Below are positions 9,438 through 18,277 of a stretch of DNA of 64,000 nucleotides, one piece after another. Origin of the DNA: Pseudomonas caspiana (GTDB taxonomy: Bacteria > Pseudomonadota > Gammaproteobacteria > Pseudomonadales > Pseudomonadaceae); assembly GCF_002158995.1 (NCBI RefSeq), contig NZ_LOHF01000002.1, positions 178,493 through 242,492 of the forward strand. The letters run 5' to 3'. The notes below the pieces were generated by a model that saw nothing but the letters and a program-made list of their open reading frames with translations, did no database searches and was not told where the DNA came from. A program made the translations under genes and the position numbers. Every line of letters starts with the position of its first letter. The stretch's first letter is position 1.

Positions 9438-9491
9438 CAAAAAAAATCTCACGCCATGGAAGATCAGGTTTTGATCATCCATGCCGTGAGA
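9438..9491 (-). terminator. Rho-independent terminator of rpmE2
   Basis: On the minus strand a long stem (CTCACGGCATGGATGATCA pairing with its near-complement after a short AACC-type loop) is followed directly by a run of eight or nine T residues. It begins 12 bases beyond the stop of the L31 gene and separates it from ddlA. Confidence 0.88.
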
Positions 9492-9502
9492 CCGATACCG
9501 CG

Positions 9503-9784
9503 TCATTCAGCTTCGGCGGTGTCTTTCTTCGCGCCAGAGCCAAACGTGGCAAAGCGCTTATTGAAGCCCGCAATCCGGCCTTCAGTGGTGGTTTTACGCT
9601 GCTGCCCGGTGTACATCGGGTGCGAAGCGCTGGACACGTCGAGGGCTACGTAAGGATAGGTTTCGCCGTCGCTGTGTTTTTGCGTGCGATCGGTATCGAC
9701 CGTCGAACCGATGAGGAAGAACACATCAGCCGCCGTGTCATGGAACAGCACTTGTCGGTAGGTTGGGTGGATATCAGGTCTCAT
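9503..9784 (-). CDS. rpmE2: 50S ribosomal protein L31 type B (zinc-free paralogue)
   Basis: Ribosomal protein L31 of the YkgM/RpmE2 type, 93 residues. It starts with the diagnostic [16 protein letters not shown] and contains [13 protein letters not shown]. It has no cysteine at all, so it cannot bind the zinc held by the CxxC form of L31. Under zinc starvation this form replaces the zinc-containing one on the ribosome and frees zinc. That role is supported here by a Zur-type palindrome directly upstream. It is transcribed alone and ends at a strong terminator. Confidence 0.93.
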   Translation of the reverse strand: MRPDIHPTYRQVLFHDTAADVFFLIGSTVDTDRTQKHSDGETYPYVALDVSSASHPMYTGQQRKTTTEGRIAGFNKRFATFGSGAKKDTAEAE

Positions 9785-9804
9785 GATGCCTCCAGCTAGT
9801 CAGT

Positions 9805-9833
9805 TGATATTTGAGTTACAACATAACATATCA
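9805..9833 (-). promoter_or_regulatory. Probable Zur operator for rpmE2
   Basis: The core is GTTACAACATAAC (GTTA-N5-TAAC), flanked by TGATAT on one side and ATATCA on the other. It sits about 20-50 bases before the rpmE2 start, in promoter position. It resembles the known Zur palindrome (TGTTATAATATAACA) and shares its half-sites with the box upstream of the ZnuD-like receptor at 24657. Confidence 0.65.
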
Positions 9834-9979
9834 GTCGTTCCCGACCAAAATCGATTGTTGTGACTTGCATCATTCGTGAACTTGATTAGGCCGACACTAG
9901 CCGCTAAGGTTCGCCCGCCGTTGCTGGATCAACGGTCCGGGACTGGTCTCCTGGCGTATTGGCCGGATGGAAACAAGCC

Positions 9980-10345
9980 ATGTCTCAACCAGATCACTAT
10001 CAAATACCCCTGCAAGCCTATAGCCGCCTGATCGAAGCAAGGGACTCGCTGCGTCTGCTCGACGGTTATGTCAACAAGACTGACGTGCTGTGCAACCCAT
10101 CAATGTTGGTTGGATACGTATCGATGCTGCAAAGCGCACTCCAGGAAGTGATCGCTGCCAGCACGCCATCGCAACCTCGCGATACGTTTATGCGCAAGGC
10201 AGATGAGTTGGGCTTTGTCGCGCTCAACCCGAAAGAACAGACATTGATCGAACATCTGCGCTGGACCAGCCTTGAGGGGCGAGAAGATGTTTATGAAATG
10301 GCCGAACGCATGCGCCGCATCAAGCCGTGGGTGCTGGAGGACTGA
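9980..10345 (+). CDS. Hypothetical protein
   Basis: A soluble, probably helical protein of 121 residues that I do not recognise. It has no signal peptide, membrane segment or metal motif. The sequence has a helical N-terminal half (SRLIEARDSLRLLDGYVNK) and a C-terminal stretch ending in RMRRIKPWVLED. I chose ATG 9980, preceded by GGAAACAAG, rather than the TTG 21 bases earlier. It stands alone, with gaps of about 195 and 215 bases on either side in which I see no other gene. Codon use looks like the neighbours. Confidence 0.6.
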   Translation: MSQPDHYQIPLQAYSRLIEARDSLRLLDGYVNKTDVLCNPSMLVGYVSMLQSALQEVIAASTPSQPRDTFMRKADELGFVALNPKEQTLIEHLRWTSLEGREDVYEMAERMRRIKPWVLED

Positions 10346-10558
10346 ATCAGCCCCTCGGCACCGCTCAATCCGCATCATTCAGCTATCCTCAATCCTGCCG
10401 ATAGCTCTTCAGAAACCAGAAGGCAATTCCTGCTTTATTGCACCCTGACGCACAACCTGCTGAACAGCCGCAGCAGAGCTGCGCGACCAGGCAAAGCGCT
10501 GCGCCACGAATACAAAAAATCAAATCGAAAAACCGCCGTCATTAGCCCAGGAAACCGT

Positions 10559-12172
10559 ATGAGTCTGTCGATTCTCAGTCGTTACGCCTTCTTCGTTGGT
10601 TGTGTGCTTTTCACCCTGTTGAGCATCCCGTTCTGGCACCACGAATGGCTGTGGCCCTTCACGCTGCTGACCGGTTTACTATCGCTGGTGGGGATAATCG
10701 ATCTGCTGCAGTCGCCCCATTCGGTGCGACGCAACTACCCGATTCTCGGCAACATTCGCTACGCCGTAGAAGCCATACGCCCGGAGATCCGTCAGTACCT
10801 GCTGGAGTCCGACAGCGATGCCCTGCCCTTCTCCCGCGCACAGCGGTCGCTGGTCTACTCGCGGGCCAAGAACGAGTCGGCCGACCGGCCGTTCGGCACG
10901 CTGATTGATGTGTACCAGGCCGGCTTCGAATTCATCAGCCACTCCATGCGACCTGCACCGCTGAGCGATCCGAACGCTTTTCGGGTGATCGTCGGTGGTC
11001 CGCAATGCACGCAACCGTACTCGGCCTCGATTTTCAATATTTCGGCAATGAGCTTTGGGTCACTCAGCGCGAATGCCATTCGTGCCTTGAACCAGGGCGC
11101 GAAGCTTGGCAACTTCGCCCATGACACCGGTGAAGGCAGCATCAGCCCCTATCACCGCGAACACGGCGGAGACCTGACATGGGAGCTGGGCAGCGGGTAT
11201 TTCGGTTGCAGGACGGCAGATGGTCGCTTTGATCCGCAACGTTTTGCCGCGCAGGCCAACGACCCTCAGGTGCGGATGATCGAAATCAAGATGAGCCAGG
11301 GTGCCAAGCCGGGCCACGGCGGTATTCTGCCCAAACACAAAGTCACCAAGGAAATCGCCGAGACCCGCGGCATCATGATGGGCGAAGACTGCGTGTCACC
11401 ATCACGCCACAGCGCTTTCTCCACGCCGTGCGAACTGATGCAGTTCATTGCTCAGTTGCGCGAGTTGTCGGGCGGTAAACCGGTGGGCTTCAAGTTCTGC
11501 CTGGGCCATCCATGGGAGTTTATGGGCATTGCCAAGGCCATGCTCGAAACCGGCATCCTGCCGGACTTCATCGTGGTCGACGGTACCGAAGGCGGCACCG
11601 GCGCCGCCCCCGTGGAGTTTACCGATCACATGGGCGTGCCTATGCGCGAAGGCTTGCTGTTTGTGCACAACACGCTTGTTGGCCTGAACCTGCGAGACAA
11701 GATCAAACTGGGCGCAAGCGGCAAGATCGTTAGCGCCTTCGATATCGCCAGCGTATTGGCCATCGGCGCCGACTGGGCCAACTCGGCACGCGGCTTCATG
11801 TTCGCCATTGGCTGCATTCAGTCGCAATCGTGCCACACCAACAAATGCCCCACCGGAGTCGCGACTCAAGATGCTCTGCGTCAACGTGCACTGGTGGTGC
11901 CAGACAAGGCTCAGCGGGTCTTCAATTTCCATCGCAATACGCTCAAAGGTCTGGCCGAAATGCTCGCGGCAGCAGGCCTGGATCATCCTTCGCAACTGGA
12001 AGCCAAGCATCTGGTGCGGCGCATGTCAGCTACCGAAATCAAACTGTTTTCCCAGTCTCATGTCTTTCTGGAACCGGGGCAGTTGTTGACTGGCGAGGTG
12101 GACGGCAGTTTTTATTCAAACATGTGGCAGATGGCGCGGGCTGATAGTTTTGAGCCTAATGCGATTGCCTGA
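10559..12172 (+). CDS. FMN-binding glutamate synthase family protein
   Basis: A protein of 537 residues. Two N-terminal hydrophobic segments (about residues 5-55) precede a domain like the FMN-binding synthase half of glutamate synthase. Recognisable parts are SAMSFGSLSANAIRALNQGA, the GEGSISPYHREHG segment, GTEGGTGAAP, and a cysteine cluster CHTNKCPTGVATQ matching the iron-sulfur site of GltB. It lacks the glutaminase domain, so it is not classical glutamate synthase. The probable membrane tether suggests a redox role at the inner membrane, but the reaction is unknown. The gene is monocistronic and convergent with the gtr cassette. Confidence 0.85.
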   Translation: MSLSILSRYAFFVGCVLFTLLSIPFWHHEWLWPFTLLTGLLSLVGIIDLLQSPHSVRRNYPILGNIRYAVEAIRPEIRQYLLESDSDALPFSRAQRSLVYSRAKNESADRPFGTLIDVYQAGFEFISHSMRPAPLSDPNAFRVIVGGPQCTQPYSASIFNISAMSFGSLSANAIRALNQGAKLGNFAHDTGEGSISPYHREHGGDLTWELGSGYFGCRTADGRFDPQRFAAQANDPQVRMIEIKMSQGAKPGHGGILPKHKVTKEIAETRGIMMGEDCVSPSRHSAFSTPCELMQFIAQLRELSGGKPVGFKFCLGHPWEFMGIAKAMLETGILPDFIVVDGTEGGTGAAPVEFTDHMGVPMREGLLFVHNTLVGLNLRDKIKLGASGKIVSAFDIASVLAIGADWANSARGFMFAIGCIQSQSCHTNKCPTGVATQDALRQRALVVPDKAQRVFNFHRNTLKGLAEMLAAAGLDHPSQLEAKHLVRRMSATEIKLFSQSHVFLEPGQLLTGEVDGSFYSNMWQMARADSFEPNAIA

Positions 12173-12189
12173 CACGTACATCAACAGCG

Positions 12190-13692
12190 TCATTGGCCCC
12201 TCCGCTCAGGCTGGTAGGTGGTTACATTCTTCAATTGAATGTAACCACCGCCTTCCCCTTGGTAAATATCATAGAACCTGTTATCAACTACTTTTGTTTT
12301 TTCATTCAAGGCATTGAATACTGTGCTCGGCAGCCCCCTGACATTTTCGATACCCACAGCTGGAAGCTGCTCCGGGATAAACAGAACATTTCGATTCAAA
12401 ACATAACTGAGTGCGGGCACCTCACGGAACGTATCGGCACTGGCTGGCAACCACTTCTGCGCACTCTCGGGAGGCACTAAATACAGATAGTTGATTTCCC
12501 GCAGTTCAACTCTGGAGTTGATATCGTAAGCTAACGAGTGCAGCACACTGTCTTCCAGTTTTTTTTGCGTGAGCAATACCCGGCCGAACATGAAAGAAAA
12601 AGAGAGCATACACAGCACTGGCACGATTAGCACATAACGTGCTGCGCCACTCACACGCCCCAAAAGTGAATGCGCAAAGAGCATAACGCCCATTAACAGG
12701 GAAGAGAGTCCAATCAAGACTCTCGCAGCAGGATCAAAAATCTTTAATAGCAACGTAAACCCCGGAACAGTCATAACCAAGAGCGGGATGGCCATGAAGT
12801 AGAGGCTCAGCAACACCGCTTTCTGGCTCGAAGGAATGGCACGTTTCAAGATACCGGGGACTGCAAAGAGATAACCAAGCGCAGCCGTTATAATTAGCGT
12901 CACACACAACCATTGATTACCCGGGTTTACCAACAGTGCAATCCGGTCAATCACAGTGTGCAGGCGTGTCATTATTTCCGTCAGCCAATGCGCATCAATC
13001 GGAACAAAAGGAATGCGTTCATCACTCATCAGCGGATACACGGTCATCCCATACATTACTAGAGCCATTACAACGTGCGCCGCTCTAAGATAGATTGACC
13101 TCATGACCTGATCAAACGGCAAACCGCGCGATATAGCGTACGCGGCCTCAACACAGTAAAGGCCAAGCAATATATTGAATGTCAACTGATTGATCGCCAA
13201 CCCCACAACAATCAACAGTGCTGGAATCCACAATTTCAGGCTACTCCGTCCAGATTCATAGGCGACGGAGTAAATGACTGCGGATATTCCGATCATGACG
13301 GCAGGACCGTCGTACTGATAAATGAATATACCCAGTGAAAAAGGGCTATAAAACAACGGCAGTAACACCAGGCAATCCGTCAGCTTGCATTGCAAGAAAT
13401 AATGGTATGCCAGCGCACGTAATCCAAAGGCAGCCGAAGGCACAGCGAAAAGGTAGGCGAGCGGGAACAGATTAGGGGTTTCGGAGGTAAAACTCAGCGC
13501 GCGATAAAAAAACTCTATCAATATTCTCCCTTCATTGCGCCAATTACTCTCAATCAACAACAAGGCCCGCTGATTATCGTCATAAAAAAGATAATCCACC
13601 TGAACAATCGGAAAAACAAAGACACTGACGGCAAACAGATAAAACCAGAATACCTCTCTCCGCGACAACTCCTTACTGAGTACGCTGCTCAT
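12190..13692 (-). CDS. GtrII-like O-antigen glucosyltransferase (multi-spanning)
   Basis: A 500-residue integral membrane protein with about ten hydrophobic helices and a periplasmic C-terminal region. It resembles the GtrII (glucosyltransferase II) family, which transfers glucose from undecaprenyl-phosphate-glucose to O-antigen in the periplasm. An acidic pair early in the first loop (YDDNQRALL) fits the family. It is the last gene of a gtrA-gtrB-gtrX cassette, starting 23 bases after gtrB. The DNA is visibly AT-richer than neighbouring genes and uses rare codons, a sign of acquisition. The exact sugar and linkage cannot be inferred. Confidence 0.8.
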   Translation of the reverse strand: MSSVLSKELSRREVFWFYLFAVSVFVFPIVQVDYLFYDDNQRALLLIESNWRNEGRILIEFFYRALSFTSETPNLFPLAYLFAVPSAAFGLRALAYHYFLQCKLTDCLVLLPLFYSPFSLGIFIYQYDGPAVMIGISAVIYSVAYESGRSSLKLWIPALLIVVGLAINQLTFNILLGLYCVEAAYAISRGLPFDQVMRSIYLRAAHVVMALVMYGMTVYPLMSDERIPFVPIDAHWLTEIMTRLHTVIDRIALLVNPGNQWLCVTLIITAALGYLFAVPGILKRAIPSSQKAVLLSLYFMAIPLLVMTVPGFTLLLKIFDPAARVLIGLSSLLMGVMLFAHSLLGRVSGAARYVLIVPVLCMLSFSFMFGRVLLTQKKLEDSVLHSLAYDINSRVELREINYLYLVPPESAQKWLPASADTFREVPALSYVLNRNVLFIPEQLPAVGIENVRGLPSTVFNALNEKTKVVDNRFYDIYQGEGGGYIQLKNVTTYQPERRGQ

Positions 13693-13715
13693 TATCCATC
13701 TCCGCCTTACGCAGA

Positions 13716-14645
13716 TTATTCATGAGCACCCACTGTGCTCTGCACGACGTAACGCGGCCTGTGTTTAACCTCCATATACATTCGGCCCACATATTCGCCG
13801 AGTATGCCAATACCGATGAGTTGAATACCGCTTAGAAGTAATAGTATGGTCATCAGCAGCGAATATTCCGGTATTTCGTGCCCTAGCACCCACCCGTCCA
13901 CCGCACGGTAAACCCCATGGCAAACCGCAAATAACGAAAGCGTACAGCCGACATAGGTCCAGATTCGGAGCGGTAATGTGCTGAAAGAAGTGACGCCATC
14001 AAGTGCCAGATGCCACAGCTTCCTTGCATTGAATTTGGTTTCCCCCGCGATCCGCACGGCGCGATCATAGTCAACAATCACCGTGTGGAATCCGGCCCAG
14101 GAAAGTAAGCCTTTCATGAACAACTCATGCTCCGGCAGCGCTTTTATAACGTCCACAACCTTACGATCCATTAAACGGAAGTCACCGACGTTTGCTTCAA
14201 TCCGTGTACTGCCGATGACATTCATAACGCGATAAAACAGCGCAGCTGTGTAACGCTTCAGACGACTGTCAGCTGAACGGTCCTGACGTCTGGCCAACAC
14301 GACATCAGCACCTCGTTGCCACTCATTGATCATGCGTGGAATGACGCTTATCGGGTCCTGCAAATCCACATCAATAGGAATGACTGCATCGCCACTGGAA
14401 TATTCGAGACCGGCTAGAAGAGCAGCCTCTTTACCAAAATTGCGGGACAAATTAACCAGCAACACGTCGTTGTCCTCGGCGATGAGCTGCCGGATCACTT
14501 GCTGCGTTGGATCGGTGCTGCCGTCGTTGATGAAGACAATCTCCAGAACAATCCCTTGCAACCCCGGTTCCTGGCGGACAGCCTGGTAAAACAGGGGAAT
14601 AGACAAGGCCTCGTTGAAAACCGGCGCTATCAACGAGATTTTCAA
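13716..14645 (-). CDS. gtrB: Bactoprenol glucosyl transferase GtrB (GT2 family)
   Basis: It transfers glucose from UDP-glucose to undecaprenyl phosphate on the inner face of the membrane. The GT2 domain begins with ISLIAPVFNEALSIP and has the DVDLQDP metal motif. Two C-terminal membrane helices are present (around residues 230-290), and it ends in the typical GEYVGRMYMEVKHRPRYV. I place the start at TTG 14645, which lies five bases after a strong AGGAGG and begins MKISLIAP as in relatives. An upstream ATG would add 12 residues. That TTG overlaps the gtrA stop as TTGA, giving translational coupling. Length is 309 residues, normal for the family. Confidence 0.9.
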   Translation of the reverse strand: MKISLIAPVFNEALSIPLFYQAVRQEPGLQGIVLEIVFINDGSTDPTQQVIRQLIAEDNDVLLVNLSRNFGKEAALLAGLEYSSGDAVIPIDVDLQDPISVIPRMINEWQRGADVVLARRQDRSADSRLKRYTAALFYRVMNVIGSTRIEANVGDFRLMDRKVVDVIKALPEHELFMKGLLSWAGFHTVIVDYDRAVRIAGETKFNARKLWHLALDGVTSFSTLPLRIWTYVGCTLSLFAVCHGVYRAVDGWVLGHEIPEYSLLMTILLLLSGIQLIGIGILGEYVGRMYMEVKHRPRYVVQSTVGAHE

Positions 14646-15013
14646 GAGTGCCTCCTGAAAATCAAATACCTGGAACAGCAATAGCCAAGACCCAGGCTAA
14701 GCCCTGAAGAAACAACCACCGTCACTAGTAGCGGTGTTTGTTGCCGATCTGAAATATGGCCAACAATGAAGCTCAGCGCCCCCATGAGCGACATGAAAAG
14801 CAGATAGCCCGACCATGACAATCGTGCGCTGAAGGTATAAAGAGCATTGGCGTAAAACGAGAAGGACGCAGCAGCGACAAAGCCAGCGACATTGCCCAAC
14901 GATTGAGGGGCGTGCCATCCAAGGCACAGGGCAAAAAACACCGTCCAATGGATGACGGTGTTGGAGATGCCCACCAACACGTAACGTAAAAACCCCTTCA
15001 TATCTGGTGTCAT
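14642..15013 (-). CDS. gtrA: GtrA-family flippase
   Basis: A small membrane protein (123 residues, four hydrophobic helices) of the GtrA family, which moves lipid-linked glucose across the inner membrane for O-antigen modification. The FLRYVLVGISNTVIHWTVFF opening and the final CSRYLIFRR are typical. I chose ATG 15013 behind GGTGAGG; the open frame continues upstream to 15121, but that extension is not family-like. It is the first gene of the cassette. Confidence 0.88.
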   Translation of the reverse strand: MTPDMKGFLRYVLVGISNTVIHWTVFFALCLGWHAPQSLGNVAGFVAAASFSFYANALYTFSARLSWSGYLLFMSLMGALSFIVGHISDRQQTPLLVTVVVSSGLSLGLGYCCSRYLIFRRHS

Positions 15014-15211
15014 TCGTGCCTCACCCTGGCTGTACTTAATGTACCGGCTTCCCTGACAACCGACAGCACAGCTGGATGACCCCCTAAGTAAAGAACAACG
15101 CCTTGAACGGCGTATGACCAATGGTCGGAGCCCCTATTGAGGGCATCACAGGCATCGAGACATTCTGTAATTAGCTTGCCTTTGCATTTGCGCTAAAAAT
15201 CCTCCACCCTG

Positions 15212-15259
15212 CCGCGCCGCCGAACCCGTCAGGGACACCCTGAGTGACCGGCGGCGCGG
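15212..15259. repeat. Nested GC-rich palindrome upstream of the opgC-like gene
   Basis: Outer arms of 11 bases (CCGCGCCGCCG and CGGCGGCGCGG) enclose a second perfect stem (TCAGGG/CCCTGA, loop of three). No T run follows on either strand, so it is not a standard terminator. It lies between the divergent gtr cassette and the OpgC-like gene, 58 bases before the latter's ATG, and would form a strong structure in its leader. Confidence 0.75.
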
Positions 15260-15316
15260 AACCTAGAGCCCTCGCGGCTGATCTTTATCCATTACGACAT
15301 TAAAGAGCCTACCGTT

Positions 15317-16459
15317 ATGACTAACGGACGCGACCTGCGCATCGACTTCTTTCGGGGCCTGGCGCTGATCTTCATTTTCTGGGATCACGTGCCTGACAAC
15401 CCTCTTGCCCAATTGACCGTACGCAACTTCGGCTTCAGTGACGCTGCGGAAATTTTCGTCTTCCTGGCGGGTTACGCCGCGATCCTTGCCTACGGCCGCA
15501 TTGCCCAGCGCGACGGCTTTGTGGTTTCGACCGTACGAATATTGCGCCGGACATGGGTGCTCTACGTCGTGCACATTTTCCTGCTGACGCTGTTGATGGG
15601 CATTGTTTTCGTTGCCAATCATTACGTCGAAACCCGCGACATGATTCAGGAGATGGGCCTGCAACATTTTGTCGCTGACCCGCAGCAAGCCCTGGCTGAT
15701 CAGTTGCTGCTGCGCTTCAAACCCAACCTGACCGACCCACTGCCGCTGTACATTCTGCTGTTGCTGGCCTTGCCGGTAATCCTGCCGATGATGTTACGAA
15801 ACATGACCCTGACCGTCGGCCTGTCGATCGGGCTATACCTGATGGTGCCGCTGGAAGGCTGGAATATTTCCGCCTATGAGGGCGGCGGCGTCTGGTACTT
15901 CAACCCGGTGGCGTGGCAATTGTTGTTCGTGCTCGGCGGTGCCTGCGCGCTGACGTCCGAGGCCAAACCGGCAATCAAAGTCGATCAACGTCCCCTCACG
16001 CAACAGCCGCTGTTCATGCTTTGCGCCTTGTATGTGCTGGCTGCAGCAGTCATGGCGTTCTCCTGGAAATTTCCGGCATTGCATCCGGTGCTGATGCCGC
16101 AGTTCGTTGCCGACGGCTTGTATCCGATCAACAAGACTGATCTGGGGCCGATGCGTTTGCTGCATTTCCTGGCGCTGGCCTATTGCGTCGCCAAACTGCT
16201 GCCAGCCCGTAACACGTGGGTGCAGAGCTGGCCTGCGCAGCAGACGTGCCGAATGGGTCGCTACTCATTGGAAATCTTCTGTCTGGGAGTATTGCTCGCA
16301 CCGATGGCGGACATGATCAACGCGCTGGCCGTTGACACCTGGCCGATGCAAGTCTGCACCGCCATCGTCGGTCTGGGGCTGATGATGTTGATGGCTGCCT
16401 GGCTCGACTTTAATAAACGTCTTGGCAAACCCAAACCCGCTAACGCGGTCGCTGTTTGA
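15317..16459 (+). CDS. OpgC-like membrane acyltransferase
   Basis: A 380-residue integral membrane protein with about ten helices. It matches the OpgC family, whose founding members add succinyl groups to osmoregulated periplasmic glucans. The opening RDLRIDFFRGLALIFIFWDH carries the conserved arginine, aspartate and histidine of this acyltransferase type, followed by FSDAAEIFVFLAGY. No glucan synthesis genes are adjacent, so the acceptor could be another surface glycan, for example the O-antigen handled by the neighbouring gtr genes. Family call firm, substrate inferred. Confidence 0.82.
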   Translation: MTNGRDLRIDFFRGLALIFIFWDHVPDNPLAQLTVRNFGFSDAAEIFVFLAGYAAILAYGRIAQRDGFVVSTVRILRRTWVLYVVHIFLLTLLMGIVFVANHYVETRDMIQEMGLQHFVADPQQALADQLLLRFKPNLTDPLPLYILLLLALPVILPMMLRNMTLTVGLSIGLYLMVPLEGWNISAYEGGGVWYFNPVAWQLLFVLGGACALTSEAKPAIKVDQRPLTQQPLFMLCALYVLAAAVMAFSWKFPALHPVLMPQFVADGLYPINKTDLGPMRLLHFLALAYCVAKLLPARNTWVQSWPAQQTCRMGRYSLEIFCLGVLLAPMADMINALAVDTWPMQVCTAIVGLGLMMLMAAWLDFNKRLGKPKPANAVAV

Positions 16460-16575
16460 GAACAGCGTCTCAATAAGAGTCCCTCTCGGAAGTTTCCCAC
16501 AGCGTTATCAGGCCAAGTTTTACAACAACCGGCCGCTACGCAAAGGGAGACAACCAACCAAGAGAGGGAATTCTC

Positions 16576-17253
16576 GTGAACATCAATGCCGTTGTATCAA
16601 ATCCAGTAAAACTGCCCGTGTCTGTGCCTGTCCCCAACAAGGTTGAACAGGAGGTGAAAGCGACTGCCGTGAAGCCGGAGCGCATCCTGACGGGAGCGGA
16701 GAAATTTGCGAAGGAGTTTTATACGAAGGAGGAGGAGCCGTGGAAAAAACTGACGGAACCCGAGTCGTCAGGGTCAGGGAGTATCCCAACAACAAGAAAG
16801 GAATATGTGAAGGAACAGTATTTTCGATCAGACTTAGTGCTTAAAAAGCAGCACAGAATATTTAACGGGTTCATGGAAGAGCTTCACTTCATGGACCCTG
16901 ACGTAGCAGTAAAAAACTGGAGTTACACGTTAGGACCTGATGGGGAAGTGAAGGTCCTGGACCCTAAAGGGAATCTTACTGATGCTGAAACCGATCGTTT
17001 GACCGCCGCGATGAATAAATTTAAAAACTTCAAAAGCAACATTCAAGACCACGCCAAAATAATCATGCGCATGGTCGACCATGACACCGAAACATTCGGC
17101 AACAAATATGATGTTAGCCTCCTTAACTTCCACAAAATCATTGACTACGGCACAATAAATTTCATAAAACTCGAGCGTAACGAAGACTGGAAAGATCAAA
17201 TCCTGTCAAATCGGGAAATATTTAAAAATCCGCTAATAGATGAGCATGTATAG
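16576..17253 (+). CDS. Hypothetical protein, AT-rich gene
   Basis: A 225-residue protein I do not recognise. It begins at GTG behind AGAGGGA. The first 75 residues are rich in V, P, K, E and S and look disordered (VSVPVPNKVEQEVKA). The rest is a charged, probably globular domain with WSYTLGPDGEVKVLDPKGN and LTDAETDRLTAAMNKFKN. There is no signal peptide or membrane segment. The DNA is much richer in A and T than flanking housekeeping genes and uses AAA, AAT and ATA freely, which suggests acquisition. The disordered N-terminus followed by a compact domain would suit a secreted substrate, but no Hrp box was found and the idea is only a guess. Confidence 0.6.
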   Translation: MNINAVVSNPVKLPVSVPVPNKVEQEVKATAVKPERILTGAEKFAKEFYTKEEEPWKKLTEPESSGSGSIPTTRKEYVKEQYFRSDLVLKKQHRIFNGFMEELHFMDPDVAVKNWSYTLGPDGEVKVLDPKGNLTDAETDRLTAAMNKFKNFKSNIQDHAKIIMRMVDHDTETFGNKYDVSLLNFHKIIDYGTINFIKLERNEDWKDQILSNREIFKNPLIDEHV

Positions 17254-17262
17254 GAACGAGAA

Positions 17263-17285
17263 GCTCTACCCCAAAAGGGTAGAGC
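17263..17285. terminator. Hairpin between convergent unknown genes
   Basis: GCTCTACCC and GGGTAGAGC form a perfect nine-base stem around a short CAAAA loop. It begins ten bases after the stop of the plus-strand gene and ends 12 bases beyond the stop of the minus-strand gene, so it probably serves both. Neither side has a clean T run. Confidence 0.6.
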
Positions 17286-17296
17286 ATCATGACACT

Positions 17297-18277
17297 TTAA
17301 TACCTTTCCCAATTAACTAAAAAACGCTTACAAATATGCCCAAAACCGTGAGAATGCAGGCTATCAGCTAGTTCACCAAGCAGAACGTTAGCACCTGTAT
17401 AAAAACCAACTTTGTACCGAGTCGCCCAAGTCGCTCGATTTTTATCTATTTTCTGTGTGAAATTATTAGCCAAGTCACCCCCCTCACACTTTCCAAACTC
17501 GAGCAATTTAGAAGCTTTACCATCACTACCAGAGATCAAAAAGATCGGATCTCGACTTCCCGTACCGTGGTGATTGAAATCCAGTTTCAACACTCCGCCC
17601 TCCAGAGGAGCACCTTTCGAGTCCCAGAATTTGACTTCAAGCAGTGCCTTTTCGATCGCTTGGGTAACAAGCAAAGTCGGAGTACCGTATGGAATCCTCA
17701 ACAATCCGTCTTCGTGATGCAGGTTATAGTCACGCCACGGATAGGAACCAAGCACAACGCTATAAGCCGCATTCTCCACCTGCGCGCCCTCCACCGCGCT
17801 CACACGAATATTAACAACGGAGCCAGCATCCAGCCCGCGAAAGGCTTCTGGAAATGAAACAGCTTTGACCTTCCAGTCACTGCCGTTCACCTGATACTCG
17901 ACTTTCCACAGCTGATTAAGCATCTTCGGCTCCGGCGTCCCCAGCAATACATCCTGACCCCGAATAGATGTAAAACTATAGTGGTGCACCGATCGGGCAT
18001 TTTCCAGTACCTCTTGAATCTGGTGAATCTTGTCCGATAGCACAATAAACTCTGGTGCCTCTACCGCATTCTGTTCTTCGGGCACTAGCTCGGGCTCGAT
18101 AGTCGACTGCGACTCCAGACCTAACTCAACAGGTTCGCTACCCATATTGATCTGCTCTTCGACGACCACGTCCGTAACAGTCGGATCATCGCAGTCAGCA
18201 GCCTGCGCCAATAGCTGGCACGAAGAAGCTAACAAAACTGCAGACGCGAGTGTGCTGAAAACCCATTTCTTGTTCAT
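17297..18277 (-). CDS. Hypothetical secreted protein
   Basis: A protein of 326 residues with a clear signal peptide (MNKKWVFSTLASAVLLASSC, probable cleavage after AQA near residue 26). An acidic linker rich in E, V and P follows (residues 28-75), then a region with beta-strand character (VEYQVNGSDWKVKAVSFPEA) and a C-terminal part containing GKCEGGDL. Three cysteines remain in the mature chain. I recognise no family. It is convergent with the AT-rich unknown gene and shares its base composition. The long acidic linker suggests a periplasmic or surface-exposed protein. No motif allows a function to be given. Confidence 0.6.
   Translation of the reverse strand: MNKKWVFSTLASAVLLASSCQLLAQAADCDDPTVTDVVVEEQINMGSEPVELGLESQSTIEPELVPEEQNAVEAPEFIVLSDKIHQIQEVLENARSVHHYSFTSIRGQDVLLGTPEPKMLNQLWKVEYQVNGSDWKVKAVSFPEAFRGLDAGSVVNIRVSAVEGAQVENAAYSVVLGSYPWRDYNLHHEDGLLRIPYGTPTLLVTQAIEKALLEVKFWDSKGAPLEGGVLKLDFNHHGTGSRDPIFLISGSDGKASKLLEFGKCEGGDLANNFTQKIDKNRATWATRYKVGFYTGANVLLGELADSLHSHGFGHICKRFLVNWERY

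Noticed and set aside
16460..16575. Possible Hrp box before the AT-rich unknown gene
   Set aside because: GGAAG and CCACA occur but too close together; the required 15-16 base spacing is not met.
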